Part shown: positions 1-11,689 of the stretch, piece by piece | How positions within the stretch are numbered: position 1 is the stretch's first letter | How the letters are laid out: every line of letters begins with the position of its first letter | From: Motacilla alba alba | Lineage: Eukaryota; Chordata; Aves; Passeriformes; Motacillidae | DNA: 64,000 bases | Assembly (NCBI RefSeq): GCF_015832195.1 | Contig: NC_052017.1 | Location: 77,501,801 to 77,565,800 of the forward strand | Direction of reading: 5' to 3' | Notes under the pieces: model-generated | What the model was told of the DNA's origin: nothing | What the model saw: the letters and a program-made list of their open reading frames with translations, nothing else | Databases searched by the model: none | Program-made: the position numbers and the translations under genes

Positions 1-68
1 CCGTTACACTCATCATCCATTGCACTCACCATTACTGCCACTGCCGTATGGGGACATCAATCTAAACT
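1..68 (+). CDS. MYO10: MYO10 coding exon (partial at window edge), linker before MyTH4
   Basis: The reading frame starts at base 2, and the exon ends with a single T before the donor gtaag at 69. Its translation ends LLPLPYGDINLN, the segment just before LLKDKGYTT in MYO10. The carried T joins TA of the next exon to make Leu, which fixes the phase. The exon's 5' boundary is outside the window. Confidence 0.88.
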
Positions 69-3000
69 GTAAGTTTTTCCAATAATAGAATCACTTTTCG
101 TTACATAAGACTAAAATTTTTAAGTCTACAGTGAAGTAATGGTGGCAAAATACATGTTCATAATACAAATAGACAAGTTTCCCTGTTCTCTTTTCAGAAG
201 AGCGGTTTGTTAGCATAGAACCATGGACTTGTGGTGTTCTTGCAAGACTGTTACAGAAAGGAAGGTTGCTATTGCTTACAGCAATACAGCTAAGAAGACT
301 GAGTTTGAAAAGTCTTGCACTGAAATAAGCAACTAAACCTGATTCACTCAGTCCCCTTGAATCATATTATCCTCCTCATACTGGATCATATTCTTCTCCT
401 TCTCCTATTGTTGCTTCCTACCCTCTGCTGGAAGCTGCAGCAGCCACAGCTTCCAGTTAACAGGTGTACATTTTATAAGATGGGATAGGAAACCTTATTT
501 ATGGGAAATAACATTTAGGAGTGTCCATGGTTTTAAAAAGTAATGCTTTGTTAAGTCCTGAAATGAGTGTAATATGTCTTTTAATATTCTTGATTCAAAT
601 ACTAATTTAGAAGTCTCTTTTGAATGAATGGTTCAGAGCTATTGATGACTGTGAACTTGGTTATCTTCGTTTGCAACCTCATATTAAGCAAGATATTACT
701 CAGCCCACTCTCCCTCCTTGGGAGGAGGCTGGGAGGTTAATATGGAGTGTGATATGGTGCTTCAGCAGTGTGACTCACTCTGAAAGAAAAACTCTCCATC
801 ATAAAAAAACAATTAAGATACACCTTTTCAGTTATTAAATTTGGAACAAATCTCAATAGCAAATAAGCTCATAAAATGAGTTTGCATCATACATTTGAAA
901 TGGAAAATACAGATTCTAATATCCTGCATAACAAGGGTCACAGAGTAGCATTAAGTGATTTCTACATTTAAGCCTGAGTGCTTTTTCTTTCATATTTCAT
1001 CTAACCACATTCCTCCCAATATTTCTTTTGTAGTACTGAAAGACAAAGGCTACACAACTCTGCAGGATGAAGCCATCAAGATATTCAATTCTTTACAGCA
1101 GCTGGAGTCTATGTCTGATCCCATCCCTATAATCCAAGGTATCCTGCAAACAGGACATGATTTACGACCTCTCCGAGATGAGCTGTACTGTCAGCTCATC
1201 AAGCAAACCAATAAAGTGCCTAACCCTGGGAGCGTGGGGAACCTCTATAGTTGGCAAATACTCACCTGCATGAGTTGCACATTTCTGCCGAGTCGCAGCA
1301 TCCTCAAGTATCTCAAGTTTCATCTCAAAAGGTGAGAACCTTTGGTCTGCTAAAGCACCACAACTTTAAACAGTGTTTAGATATCTAGAAAAGTGAGACT
1401 TGGAAGATGTATTCACTTAGCAAAGGGCTATGCCAAACAGTGAATCTAAAAACAACATGTTATAGAAGTGTGTGTGAGTTGGTCTGGATGGAATTACACA
1501 CATTCGAAGAATCAAGCAAAATGCCACAAATGCACCGTTTGTTAATGTTGGCAAAAGGGGCACTTCCTGTAACTGTATAAACTTAAATGACTTCCAGCCC
1601 ATATCCCCAGGTCCCATTCTCACCTGTCCAAACCAACCTGTTAAAAATTCTTCATCCCACTTACCTTAATTTTATGAGATATGCATCATGCACATAAAAG
1701 AACAGTATCATATTTAAACACATATTTGAGGTACAAACCTATGATTGAAATCTGATTTTAAAATATTAGTGAACATTAAATAATAAAAAATCATTGTTGT
1801 CAGTTCAGCATTAACCAGAATGTGGAGTTCCTCTTGCTGTGATGCAACGGAAGAATGCAGAGTGTGTCTTTAGGAAAGTCAGTCCACCAACAAACTCAAT
1901 AATTTAAAAGCCTTGTTTGTACTTGGAGCATGTCAATTAAACAATGTACTGGATAGAGAAATAATCTCAGGGGAAAAAATTCTCAAATAAGCAGACTTCA
2001 CAGACTGGCAGCTTAAAGTGATAAGCTTTGTCTCACAGGGTTCGGGACCAGTTTCCAGGAACCGAAATGGAGAAATATGCACTTTTCACTTACGAATCTC
2101 TGAAGAAAACCAAGTGCAGAGAGTTTGTGCCATCGCGAGATGAAATAGAAGCACTGATTGGCAGGCAGGAGATGACATCCACAGTTTATTGCCACGGTGG
2201 GGGCTCCTGTAAGATTACAATCAACTCACACACTACAGCTGGAGAGGTGAGAAGTGATGTATATGGTGACAGAATGTATTTGTAACAAAATCAGCATGTC
2301 CCTTCACATGCCAGTCCCAGGCAGCAGTAATGTTACACTTTGGAAGCACTGGGGCTTTCTCTGCCTGTCTCTCCTTTCTGGGAAGGAAAGGCTTACAGTG
2401 CTGTCCCTCCAGGACACCTGTCCGTCCCCACAGTATGTTCTGCTATAAAAACTGTCTTTGTGCTGCAGAAGCTTACCCAGATGTAGTTCCTTCTTACAGG
2501 AAGAATTACAGGAAACACTAAGCAATTAGGCAGAGAGCATTATTGGAGAAACTTAGTAGACATTGGTGGGTATGAGAGCCAAGCTGCTTCCTAAAACTGG
2601 AAGACTCTTGCTGAGTTGATGATATACAGTTGGTGAAATAATGTCTCGCCAGGAGATAGCACATACATATCTGAAAAAATACAAATTACAGTGAAATTTG
2701 ACAATGATTAATAATGCTGATGAGGACAAGTTAATAACATTTTTAGCCTAATGTAAAACCTAGCTCTAATTGGTTTTGAAGTATCTGTCTTACTCTTTGG
2801 TACTGTTTTTCCATGCTATGGTTTTTTCATGTGCTGTTTCTCCATTAGGTGGTTGAAAAGTTAATTCGTGGCTTGGCCATGGAGGATAGCAGAAATATGT
2901 TTGCTTTGTTTGAATACAATGGAACTACTGATAAAGCAATTGAAAGCAGAACCATTGTAGCTGATGTCTTGGCAAAGTTTGAAAAGTGAGTGTACCTCTC

Positions 3001-6000
3001 CTTCTCTCTTCACTCTAATAAGTAGCAATTAAATAAATTTCCAATGTCAGTAATGCTTGAATTTTCTCTTTGACTTGCTTGTTTGTGATGATGCAGCTGA
3101 ATTACACAGGTGGCCATTTCTGGAACAAAGGGATCTCTTTTTTAGTTTTCTTAAAAGACTTAATAGCCACCAAATATCCACTTGTGTTGGTTTTCCTCTG
3201 TCCTGACACCAGTAGAGTGATATTTCTTATCACTATTTCTGCATTTTCTTTTCCACTACTACAAATTTTTTTTTTTTTTTTTACTGGCAGTGTGACTGTG
3301 AGAACTGAGCTCCAGACAGTCACTGTCATTCTGACTATCTAACTTCACATGGAAGTCACCACAGTGCAGTTCACAACATTTCTCTTAGCAGTAAAATTGA
3401 AACCACCTATAGCACTGTAGTAAGAAAATGTAATACAAGCCGAAATACCTGTTTGTCATCCTTTCTTTTTATGCATGGTTATCAGCCCCCTTATCCAGAT
3501 AAAAACAGGGGGGAAAGGAGTGTTTTAAGTGTTATGCAGTTTTATAACAGGACTTAATAATGTCACTTTTATCAACATCTGACTTATCTAAAAATCAACA
3601 TTTATTAAGAGAATATGGGTTAGAAACCTTTGACTTGAAAACTGAGCCGACATTTGTCCTTGATGTTGCTGTAGGCTCTGAATACACAGACACACATAAA
3701 ACAAAGTTCAGCTGATGCCTTGCTTAGATTCCGCAGGTGGCAATTTAGAAAAGAGTTTGATTTCACAGATCTGATCTCTCTCCCTCTTAACACAATGATG
3801 CAGGCTTGCTGCCACTGCTGAAGCTGGGGAGATGCACTGGAAGTTCTACTTCAAGCTCTACTGCTTCCTGGACACAGAGAATGTCCCAAAAGATAGCGTG
3901 GAATTTGCCTTTATGTTTGAGCAGGTAAAGAACAAAGATTCTGTTTTGAGGCAATAAAGGGAAAAAAGAGTTCTAGGCAGCAAAGAGAGTGTTATTATTT
4001 TGCTTCTGTTCAACTGAATGCGCTACTACTCAAGCATCAAGAGCAAAGGAAGAAGTTCAGTAGTCAAAATAGGCCTGTCCTGACATACGCGAAGCACGTA
4101 TGATTTTTCTAGTGTTATGTTTCTTACTTCTGCATTACTTGTCAATTGCTTTCTGTATAGTGGTAGAAAAATGAATAACTGGATCTAAGCGGCCTAAAAA
4201 AGAATAATACTTGCTTTTAATTTTCCTCTTCTTAAACTATTTTCTGAAGAAATTGTAAGAAATAAAGTGAAAAAAAAAGGTGACTGGCAACAAATTAATT
4301 AATAAGAGATTCCTGCTGGCAACTGTACAGAACTAATAGAGCAAAAGCCTTTTATCTTGTCAAAAATGGATCATTTCATAGGTACCATAGTATAATAGTC
4401 CAGTCTCAGCAGTAAGACGGCTATGTTGAACAGAAATCCACTTAGTGAACATGCTGAGCCCAGAATGAGGCTACACTGCAAAACATAAAATAAATTAAAT
4501 TGATTTCTAATGAAAATTAAATGCATCAGCAGGTGGATTTCTGTTATATCAATCCCTGTAGTTACTCAGAAACTCACTGATGGCTTTTATTATTGTTGAT
4601 TGATCTTCTCCTGTTCTAATATATTGCAAATGATTATAAATTCTTGCAATAGTCAGCTTCTTTCTGTGGACACTAGGCACAGATAAAGATTTCTGTATAG
4701 GGTTAAGATTTCTGGCTCTTCGCAACACCAAGACACTGACATTCTGTTGGTGAGCAAAGCTGATGTGATCAAGAACTGACGTACCTCAGTTTTCATACAT
4801 ATGAAGGGTTTTCCCCTTCTGCATCTTCCCTGTAATAGAGTATTTCTTCCTTGTTCAGTTTAAGACACCATATTACACCACAAGTCTACCAAAAGTTTCC
4901 TTCCACAGCCTGCTACTGTAGCTCAGTCCAGAACTGTTTCTTGTTGGCTGAAGGATCTGGGCAATAGTTGTGCCCTGGTTGGGCTTAGAAACACGGCCAT
5001 TCTGTCTGTCTGTTGTTACCTCTAGAGGAGTCGTCTGGTGCCTCTGTTTGGGATGAAGTTCAAACAGCAAGAAGAGGATCTCAGAGAACTCTGCATCCAA
5101 TCTGCTACGTTACATTATTGGCTTAAGAGGCAGATTCGGGCAGTTTTCTGTATGAACAGCTAAAACAAGCACATTTGCTGAAGCAGATTGTTTTCTTGTG
5201 GCATTCTGTGCTGACTAGTGTTTAGCCAAATACTTTATGTCGTGCCAAAAGCAGTAGTATTTGTTATAAAGCATGACATTCAGTCCCTACCAGCAATATT
5301 ACAGCAATACCTTGAAGAGGTAACATTACATTCTAACATCAATTCTGTTCTATTTTTTCTAATTATCTGCTTTTGATGTCAGTCATCAGCTTTTTTCAGA
5401 CAATTATGAAAATTCCCTTTTGTCATCAGTTCTAACTCTGCAGTCTCCATTATTTTAAATTCTGAATCCTTTAATGATCATAAGGTGCTGAAGAAAATCT
5501 TTTAGTTCTTCCTCATTAAAATACTGTCCTTCCATTTCTAAAAGACAGCTCTTTCTTCTGCATGTGTACAATCTCAGGTAAACCATTTTCCATGTTTAAA
5601 GGCACATTTTGTACACCTAAACAAACTAGTTGTTATTTAGCTGTGAATTAGCTGTTACTTAGCTGTGTGTTTACTAAGCTTGCCATTCCTGGATCTACAG
5701 ACACAATGGGTGTTTGTTTCCTCTACTACTGTCATGTGAAAGAAAACACCTAGCTGCTGCACATTTGCACAAGTTTGAATGAGTGTGCAGAGAGCTGGGA
5801 TTTTGAAAGAGTCTTCTTGGTTCAGAATCTCATCCCTGATGCTACAGAGCACTGTAATATGTAGACATACTAACTTGATTTGAGATCCATTGAAAATGTA
5901 TCATTTGCCCTCAGTAAAATTACAAAGCTGTCCCAGAGCTTGGCTTGTTTGGCTGGAAACATCTGTTTTCACAGACAGATTATTGATAGCAGTAAACAAA

Positions 6001-7760
6001 GCTGGAAACCCATTTCATCCTAATGCCCTTGAACATAGATGGCTTCTCCTCAATCAGATGTTTAGATCCTGTTTTGTCCCCTTTACATTTTATTTTCCTT
6101 TTTCATAGTTCAGTAACTCTTAGATATGGGAGTACACTAAAAGCTGTCCTAGTAAAAATAATTCCCGTTTAGCAGGTTCCTCAGTTGCCTTGTAGTTCTT
6201 CTGGTAAACCCAGTCTTATCCAGCTTAAATTTGCCAAGAGATTTACCCCATTTGATTTATTTAATGGATCATTTATTTCAGGTCCTGGGTTGGCCTGGGA
6301 ATAAATCTACTCCCCTTGTTTCTCATATTTCTTTTCAAGGCTGCTTTATAAAAAGCTACCTTTTTTCCCCTTGATAGGCTCATGAAGCAGTGATTAAAGG
6401 ACATTACCCTGCTCCCGAGGAAACCCTCCAGGTCCTTGCAGCTTTGCGTCTTCAGTACCTTCAGGGAGATTACACTGTGCACACCACCATACCAGAACTG
6501 GAGGAAGTGTATCCCTTGCAAAAGTTGAAGTCTAGGATTACACAGTCAACCAAAACATTTACTGCATCAGAGAAGGCCGAGAAGAAACGAGCCAGCTTTC
6601 TTGAAGGAACACTGCGGAGGAGTTTCCGAAGTGGCTCTGTCAGCAAACAGAAGGTTGAGGAGGATCAGATGTTAGACATGTGGGTCAAAGAGGAAATCTC
6701 AGCTTCCAGGACTAGTATTATTGACAAATGGAAAAAACTCCAGAGGATGAATCAGGAGCAGGCCATGGCAAAGTACATGGCTTTGATTAAGGAATGGCCT
6801 GGCTATGGTTCAACACTCTTTGACGTAGAGGTAAGACCATATGAACATTCAAACTACAGCTTACACTGTATAGGTGATGATTTCATTCCTGAGTAGTGAT
6901 ACCATAAATACAGTATCACAATGCTCAGACAGCTGATGTAATAAACTGAGCTATTAAAAGCCTACTCCTATTAGTAAGCACTGTAGCTATTTAAATCCAT
7001 GAGTTAACAGTAAAATAGAGGGACAGAATGCTATTCTGACAGGTTGAAAACAAGTATAAGTATAAAAGGCTACATTTAAAGAGGGACAAGCGATATGCAC
7101 TTTTAACAAATGGTTACAGACAAAAACATCAACAGTAAGTGTTGTGTGGCTCCCACTGTTCCCCTTGCTGTTAATTTACATTTTTTTCTCTAGTGTAAAG
7201 AAGGGGGATTCCCACAGGAGTTGTGGCTTGGAGTCAGTGCTGATGCAGTTTCTGTCTACAAGCGTGGGGAAGGAAGGCCTCTGGAGGTGTTCCAGTATGA
7301 ACATATCTTGTCATTTGGTGCTCCGCTTGCCAACACCTACAAGATCGTGGTGGATGAAAGAGAACTGCTTTTTGAAACTAGCGAGGTAAGAGCATAGTTT
7401 TGTTATTGTGGTCTTCCTGTTCTGATAGCCAGGCCACTTAGTAATTCAAGTAATGGCTGCAAATGTTAGAGATTTGTTCAAGATCCCTGTAAAGCTAAAG
7501 GGAAGACAGAATGACATGGGGTATTTTTATTTGTTTAGCTGCAAAAGGGTTTTGTTGAAAGCTTGACAGTTTTATATTGTTAGTGTCCAAAGAAATTCAT
7601 TCATATACTGTTACCTTACTAAGAACTATGCTCTTCATACTCTTGGCAGGTGGTTGACATTGCAAAGCTGATGAAAGCTTACATCAGTATGATCGTGAAA
7701 AAACGCTACAGCACCTCTCGATCCGTGAGTAGTCATGGAAGTCAGGGCAGCTCCAGGTGA
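1..7760 (+). CDS. MYO10: MYO10, unconventional myosin-X, C-terminal 528 residues (eight exons, 5' part outside window)
   Basis: Myosin-X is an actin motor that moves to filopodial tips; its tail MyTH4-FERM unit binds integrin beta tails, DCC/neogenin and microtubules. The coding exons seen are 1-68, 1034-1331, 2039-2246, 2849-2985, 3804-3924, 6378-6830, 7194-7385 and 7650-7760. All seven introns start GT and end AG. The exon lengths add to 1588 nt, that is one carried base plus 529 codons including TGA, with no internal stop. The predicted protein matches my recollection of vertebrate MYO10 through the second part of MyTH4 and all three FERM lobes, with landmarks such as LLKDKGYTTLQDEAIKIF, MEKYALFTYESLKKTK and WPGYGSTLFDVE. 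Vertebrate myosin-X is about 2050 residues, so motor, IQ, coiled-coil and PH domains lie upstream of the window. No frameshift is seen. Identity is very secure; orthologue versus paralogue is supported by RETREG1 lying next door. Confidence 0.97.
69..1033 (+). other. MYO10 intron
   Basis: This intron runs from donor gtaagt to acceptor ttttgtag. It is AT-rich with no recognisable repeat. A short open segment near 620-838 has no splice or homology support. Around 708-735 there is a CT/GA inverted repeat (ctccctccttgggaggagg) that could form a small hairpin. Confidence 0.85.
1034..1331 (+). CDS. MYO10: MYO10 coding exon, MyTH4 domain
   Basis: This 298-nt exon encodes most of the visible MyTH4 half, from LLKDKGYTTLQ to LKYLKFHLK, with the hallmark stretch GHDLRPLRDELYCQLIKQT. 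MyTH4 packs against FERM and contributes to microtubule and cargo binding. The acceptor is ttttgtag and the donor is AG|gtgaga. It ends after two bases of an Arg codon completed by the G of the next exon. Confidence 0.96.
1332..2038 (+). other. MYO10 intron
   Basis: An ordinary 707-nt intron, gtgagaac to tctcacag. I see no repeat family or other structure in it. Confidence 0.85.
2039..2246 (+). CDS. MYO10: MYO10 coding exon, MyTH4 end and FERM F1 lobe start
   Basis: The exon encodes FPGTEMEKYALFTYESLKK through STVYCHGGGSCKITINSH, covering the MyTH4/FERM junction and the first ubiquitin-like strands of F1. The acceptor is tctcacag; the donor follows GCTGGAGAG at gtgagaag. The 3' phase is 0. 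The sequence is close to identical to mammalian MYO10 as I recall it. Confidence 0.96.
2247..2848 (+). other. MYO10 intron
   Basis: A 602-nt intron from gtgagaag to tccattag. Short open frames on both strands at 2254-2525 overlap each other and have no coding support. No repeat recognised. Confidence 0.83.
2849..2985 (+). CDS. MYO10: MYO10 coding exon, FERM F1 lobe
   Basis: It encodes VVEKLIRGLAMEDSRNMFAL through DVLAKFEK, the helix and later strands of the F1 lobe. The acceptor is ccattag; the donor is GAAAA|gtgagt. Two bases of the final Lys codon are carried and completed by G of the next exon. Confidence 0.96.
2986..3803 (+). other. MYO10 intron
   Basis: An 818-nt intron with a poly-T run near 3269-3282. 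It contains no identifiable element. Confidence 0.83.
3804..3924 (+). CDS. MYO10: MYO10 coding exon, FERM F1-F2
   Basis: This 121-nt exon encodes LAATAEAGEMHWKFYFKLYC through SVEFAFMFEQ, the F1/F2 transition of FERM. The acceptor is gatgcag; the donor follows GAGCAG at gtaaag, phase 0. The segment EAGEMH differs from the mammalian EVGDLP I recall, which is normal surface divergence. Confidence 0.96.
3925..6377 (+). other. MYO10 intron
   Basis: The longest MYO10 intron here (2.45 kb), gtaaag to ttgatag. It is AT-rich. A few open frames below 85 codons occur on both strands, without splice or homology support. No LINE, LTR or RNA gene was recognised. Confidence 0.83.
6378..6830 (+). CDS. MYO10: MYO10 coding exon, FERM F2 lobe and F2-F3 connection
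   Basis: This 453-nt exon encodes AHEAVIKGHYPAPEE, the alpha-helical F2 lobe (LQVLAALRLQYLQGDYT), a basic Ser/Arg-rich linker (SFLEGTLRRSFRSGS) and MLDMWVKEE through WPGYGSTLFDVE at the start of F3. The donor is gtaaga, phase 0. The linker is the most divergent part relative to mammals, for example TASEKAEKKRA; the F2 and F3 parts are strongly conserved. Confidence 0.97.
6831..7193 (+). other. MYO10 intron
   Basis: A 363-nt intron ending in a T-rich tract and ctctag. Nothing else is recognised in it. Confidence 0.83.
7194..7385 (+). CDS. MYO10: MYO10 coding exon, FERM F3 (PTB-like) lobe
   Basis: It encodes CKEGGFPQELWLGVSADAV through KIVVDERELLFETSE, most of the PTB-like F3 lobe, where FERM proteins commonly bind peptide cargo. 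The acceptor is tttctctag; the donor is GCGAG|gtaaga, phase 0. The sequence is essentially the mammalian one. Confidence 0.97.
7650..7760 (+). CDS. MYO10: MYO10 terminal coding exon with stop codon
   Basis: It encodes VVDIAKLMKAYISMIVKKRY, the last F3 helix, then a Ser-rich tail ending GSQGSSR and TGA at 7758-7760. The acceptor is cttggcag. The preceding intron (7386-7649) is only 264 nt. The short Ser/Gly/Arg tail after the last helix agrees with the known MYO10 C-terminus, so the stop is taken as native. Confidence 0.97.
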   Translation: MVDIAKLMKAYISMIVKKRYSTSRSVSSHGSQGSSR

Positions 7761-8877
7761 ACCAAAACCAGTTCTACTGCACCCTAAATAGAATACATCA
7801 CTCCTTGGCCTCAGAACAACCTGGGGACATCGATCACCTTTGTTGACAAGCTAACCATGAACCGGAGTTTCGACGGAAAATATCTTCAAACAATGTTTTA
7901 GAAAGACCACAGGGGAGCAGGGGAAAATCAGCTGAAATAGTCACATACTAGAACTGCTGGCTCATTCAAAACTTTCCAAAGCATTATTACCTTCCGTTGA
8001 TGTAACAAATGCCTTAAGACTTGATCCACTGCAATACAAGCAGTAATAAGTGCCTTACAATATTAAGCCTAACTTGTATTGACCTAAAATGGCTGATAAA
8101 AGTCAAGAGGATTTCCTTTGTCCTTTCAGAACACTGAAAACAAAGTTATATTCATCCATTCTGCACTAATCTACTGGCCTGTATACAGGTGGGAAGGGGG
8201 AGGGAAGAAGAGTAAGGTATATTTTTTTGGAGCGCTGCTGGCAGCTTTCCTGATGGACGCCAACACTTTGTTTCCCCTTGCTTCCATGGATGTGCACATT
8301 GTGCATGCATATTTGAGCTGTCAGTAAAATTTGACAAATTTTATTCTGTGTTTCACAAGTCGTTTGAAGCAAAGGGAATAAGTATGTGCAATGGTGTAAA
8401 CAGTCTTTCTGTACATTTTAATAGTTCAGAGTTATAGTTGTTACAATTGTATGGTTACTTTCTAAGCAGTTTTATTAACAAGTAAATTCCAACATTTTCA
8501 TACACTGATTTTACTTTTGCAAATATGTATTACCATATAAGTAGCAGAAGTCTGCATACTGTATCTGCTGTATTATAAAGAGAGATGTAGCTGAGAATAT
8601 TTATAGACTACCCTAATATGGAAATACAGTTATCAGTTCAATTCTCCATAATGTCAGCTTAAGTTTTTAATATTAATTTTTTCTTTGAAAGACATCATGT
8701 TTTATACTTCTGGCTGGACTCCTCAACCCAGACCGACTGCCAAAGGCCAGAGCCCTTCATAGTTGACTAGAGAAGGCAACGTTGTACAATGCAACTGCTT
8801 TAATATTTTACCTGGTTGCCTGATGAAGGTTCTTGACAGTACCCTGTAAATAAATTGGGGAATATCAGCTAATAATA
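7761..8877 (+). other. MYO10: MYO10 3' untranslated region (approximate end)
   Basis: The region follows the stop directly, is continuous with the terminal exon, has no splice signals I can support, and reaches a canonical poly(A) signal at 8849-8854. The end is an estimate 15-30 nt beyond the signal. A longer isoform could run to the second AATAAA near 9078. Overlapping open frames at 8118-8372 are 3' UTR noise. Confidence 0.75.
8849..8854 (+). terminator. MYO10: AATAAA poly(A) signal, probable MYO10 3' end
   Basis: This is the first canonical hexamer about 1.1 kb after the stop. It is followed by a T-rich stretch (8884-8906) suitable as a downstream element. Confidence 0.65.
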
Positions 8878-9077
8878 ATAATAATTTGATTTTGGACCTT
8901 TATTTTTGTACAGAAAAACTGTAATATAAGGCAAAACTTTGTTCAAAGATATCTTTTTGTCCACAGATTAAAAAAAAAAAAAAAAAAGAAAAAAAAGAGA
9001 CCTGAAAAACCTTACTGTTGTTAAAACCTCAGCCTTTAAGGAATCATGCCTACTTACTGGGAAAAAAGAAGTCCAGC

Positions 9078-9083
9078 AATAAA
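9078..9083 (+). terminator. AATAAA, possible distal MYO10 poly(A) signal
   Basis: A second canonical hexamer about 230 nt downstream, followed by GT-rich sequence including a long TG repeat. It could mark a longer 3' UTR isoform. An 18-A run at 8970-8987 lies between the two signals and could cause internal oligo-dT priming. Confidence 0.35.
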
Positions 9084-9184
9084 GAAAATATATGTAATGT
9101 GCTCTGTTTCTATTTCCTACTGAGTCGGACTTGCAACAAAACTTTCATTTCCTGTCTTCTCAGGAGGCAAGCCTACTGCACAGG

Positions 9185-9185
<1 letters not shown>

Positions 9186-9227
<42 letters not shown>
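9186..9227. repeat. (TG)21 microsatellite
   Basis: A perfect 42-bp TG dinucleotide repeat. It generates overlapping Cys-Val and Thr-His open frames on the two strands, which are not genes. Confidence 0.97.
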
Positions 9228-9229
<2 letters not shown>

Positions 9230-10502
9230 TTTGCTTGGAAAGGTGCATGTGCTGTGTGTTGTTCTGGGGCAGGTGTCCTTGTCCATGCAATGTGTCTTCA
9301 CACGACAACGACACAGAGGGAAGGGCTGCTGAGCAATTCCATGCCACTGTGAATGTGCAAGTGAGGCTTTTGCTATTTGTGTAGCCCTGATGAAAAATGG
9401 CTTGTTTCATTAGCCAGCCACATCATAGCAGGGCAGCATGCAATGCCCTCGTAGTGTATATAGCCTTTGTAAACTACAAGGCTTGCTCTGAGAAATCCTC
9501 CACCCTCCTCCCACTGCCAGACATTTCTAGTCACTTCATATGTGACACCACCCCTCAGTCCCTCAAGGCTTGCTAAATCACACTGCTAATTTCATATCCC
9601 CACCCTCCCAGAAAAGGTGAACTTAAGAATGTCAGAACCTATAATTTCAATATGTATAGTTACGCACATACAAAAGTATCTGAGACTGACTTTTTTTTTC
9701 TAATTTTTCCCATATGCAAGTTGTTTAGAAAGAATTTAGCTGCTCCTAGAAAGGCATTTTTGGAATGGCACAATTGATACATTTCAGCCAGCACAGCAAA
9801 AAAGTTCAATTTTGCCTGTGGGTAAACATGCTCAGAGAAGTCCCTGCACATCATCATAATCAGCAATTGGTTAACAACCCAGGAATACACAAGATGACAG
9901 TCTTGTACAGGGTCACAGTCTTGAGAAGCAGACACCACTACCTGATTCATTTGCCTCCTGACTGACTTAGGGATGCTCCCAGCCATTGGGAGGGATGTTT
10001 GCTCTTGGTCAGTGCACAGAAGTGCCTGTCACTACGTCACTGTAATTATGAGCTTCTTTTCATTCATGCCAAGCTTATCAACCTGCCATGCAAATCTTAG
10101 TCCAATAACTCTTACTGAGGCAAAGAGAAAAAAATCCAACAGAACGAATGCACAGATTATCAAAATAAATATAGCATAATAGACACACCTGAGTTTGGAA
10201 GTGGAATGCTTGTCCTTGTGCTTTGAACTGACCCCAGTTGTGGAACTGCCACTCATTCCCCCTCTGGAAGATGGTGCTTACCCCAGGTGGTTACACCAAC
10301 TGTGTCAAAAACCCTCTGGGAGCACACATTGGGTTCCCTCAGCCTGGTGGAATACAGCCACACCGAGGACAGCCCAGGACCCCACCAGCCAGACACCCTG
10401 CAAGAGCACAGGGCTGGGCAGAAACCAGTGCAGACAGGCCTGGGAATGGTGTCAGCTGCAATGGAGATAAAATGGTATAGCTTCATCTTGGTATGTCCTT
10501 AA
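9228..10502. other. Intergenic sequence, nothing identified
   Basis: Sequence between the MYO10 3' end and the first CR1. Several overlapping short open frames lie at 9660-10500, but none has splice context or recognisable homology. The part near 10340-10440 is locally GC-rich. No RNA gene was recognised. Confidence 0.6.
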
Positions 10503-10945
10503 ATCATAGAATTGCAGAATGGTTTGAATTGGAAGGGACGTTAAAGATCATTTAGTTCCAATCCCCTTGCTGTGGGCAGGGACACCTTCCACTAGAGCAG
10601 GTTGCTCAGGGCTCCACCCAGTCTAGCCTTGAACACTTCCAGATACGGGGCATCCACAGCTTCTCTGGGCAGCCTGTGCCAATGCCTCACCACCCTCACA
10701 GTAAAGAATTTCTAATATCTAATCTAAACCTGCCCTCTCTCAGTGTGAAGCAATCGCCCCTTGCTCTATCATTACATGCCCTTATAAAAACTCCTGCTCC
10801 AGCTCTCTTGTAGTCCCCTTTAGGTACTGGAAGGTTGCTCTAAAGCCTCCCCGGAACCCTTACCAGGTAGAACGACCCCAACTCTCCCAGCCTGTCTTCA
10901 TAAAAGAGGTGTTCCATCTGTCTAATCATCTTTGTGGCTCTCTGA
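10503..10945 (-). mobile_element. CR1 LINE 3' fragment, minus strand
   Basis: Read on the + strand this is the reverse complement of an avian CR1 3' end. It starts with the tail repeat (atcatagaattgcag), then the conserved 3' UTR blocks (caaccctcaccac-type and cagcctgtgccaatgcc), and runs into the C-terminal ORF2 region (tctaatcatctttgtggc). It is 5'-truncated at about 10945, as usual for CR1. The boundary inside the element is approximate. Confidence 0.9.
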
Positions 10946-11689
10946 ATTTAGCTGGCCATGCTTCAATTCCTCCTACATCTTCAGGTTTCTGTCTCGCACT
11001 TTCCCTGTGCCTCATAATACAATACAACCATTTGTCAGGGTGCCAGAATTCTTAATAAACTTAATTACAGAAGCTATGCAGTGGAAATTGCTTTACCCCA
11101 GAAGAGTTGCATCAGAAAGCTAGGTTTCAAGCCCCACATTTCTGAGGCATTACATGGACTTACAGGTCTGCACCAGCTGAAATGCTCAACACAGGCATGC
11201 TACAGCACTGCCAGTCATGCTGGCCCGAGTCCATTTTGCAGAAACATGGCCACAACAGTGTCTGCTTTTTCAATGCTGACAGACTCTTTTCTCACAGCAC
11301 AAGCACTCCACATCATTTATGACTCTGTGAAGTAAGTACAAAAGAGTACCAACCACATATGACAGCACTGTCCTGAATAAAACTAATCCTTTATGGAGCC
11401 CAGCCCTATAAAGTCACTGCATTTCACTCCAAAACCTCCCCTAAGATCACAACACACACAAGGCCTTCGGTGCAATACAAAAATTCCCCATGCCAAAACA
11501 GCCTTGGGAAGCCAGCAGAAGAGGGCAGCAGCGATCCAAGGAAGTGAACTATACACCGAGTGGTTCCATCTGTAGTATGAATTTACCTGATCTTTATCAA
11601 GAAGTTAGGGTAGGAGAGGGAACAGGGAGGGAGTCTTCTCATTATTCTTGCTCTCCACCTATCACAAACAACTGGCTCAGGTCACTCAA
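10946..11689. other. Intergenic sequence, unidentified
   Basis: No recognisable gene or repeat family. Short open frames (10932-11729) overlap in several phases and are not supported. The right part may belong to the candidate LTR that follows. Confidence 0.5.

Noticed and set aside
9018..9410. Cys-Val and Thr-His repeat proteins
   Set aside because: They are translations of the (TG)21 microsatellite.
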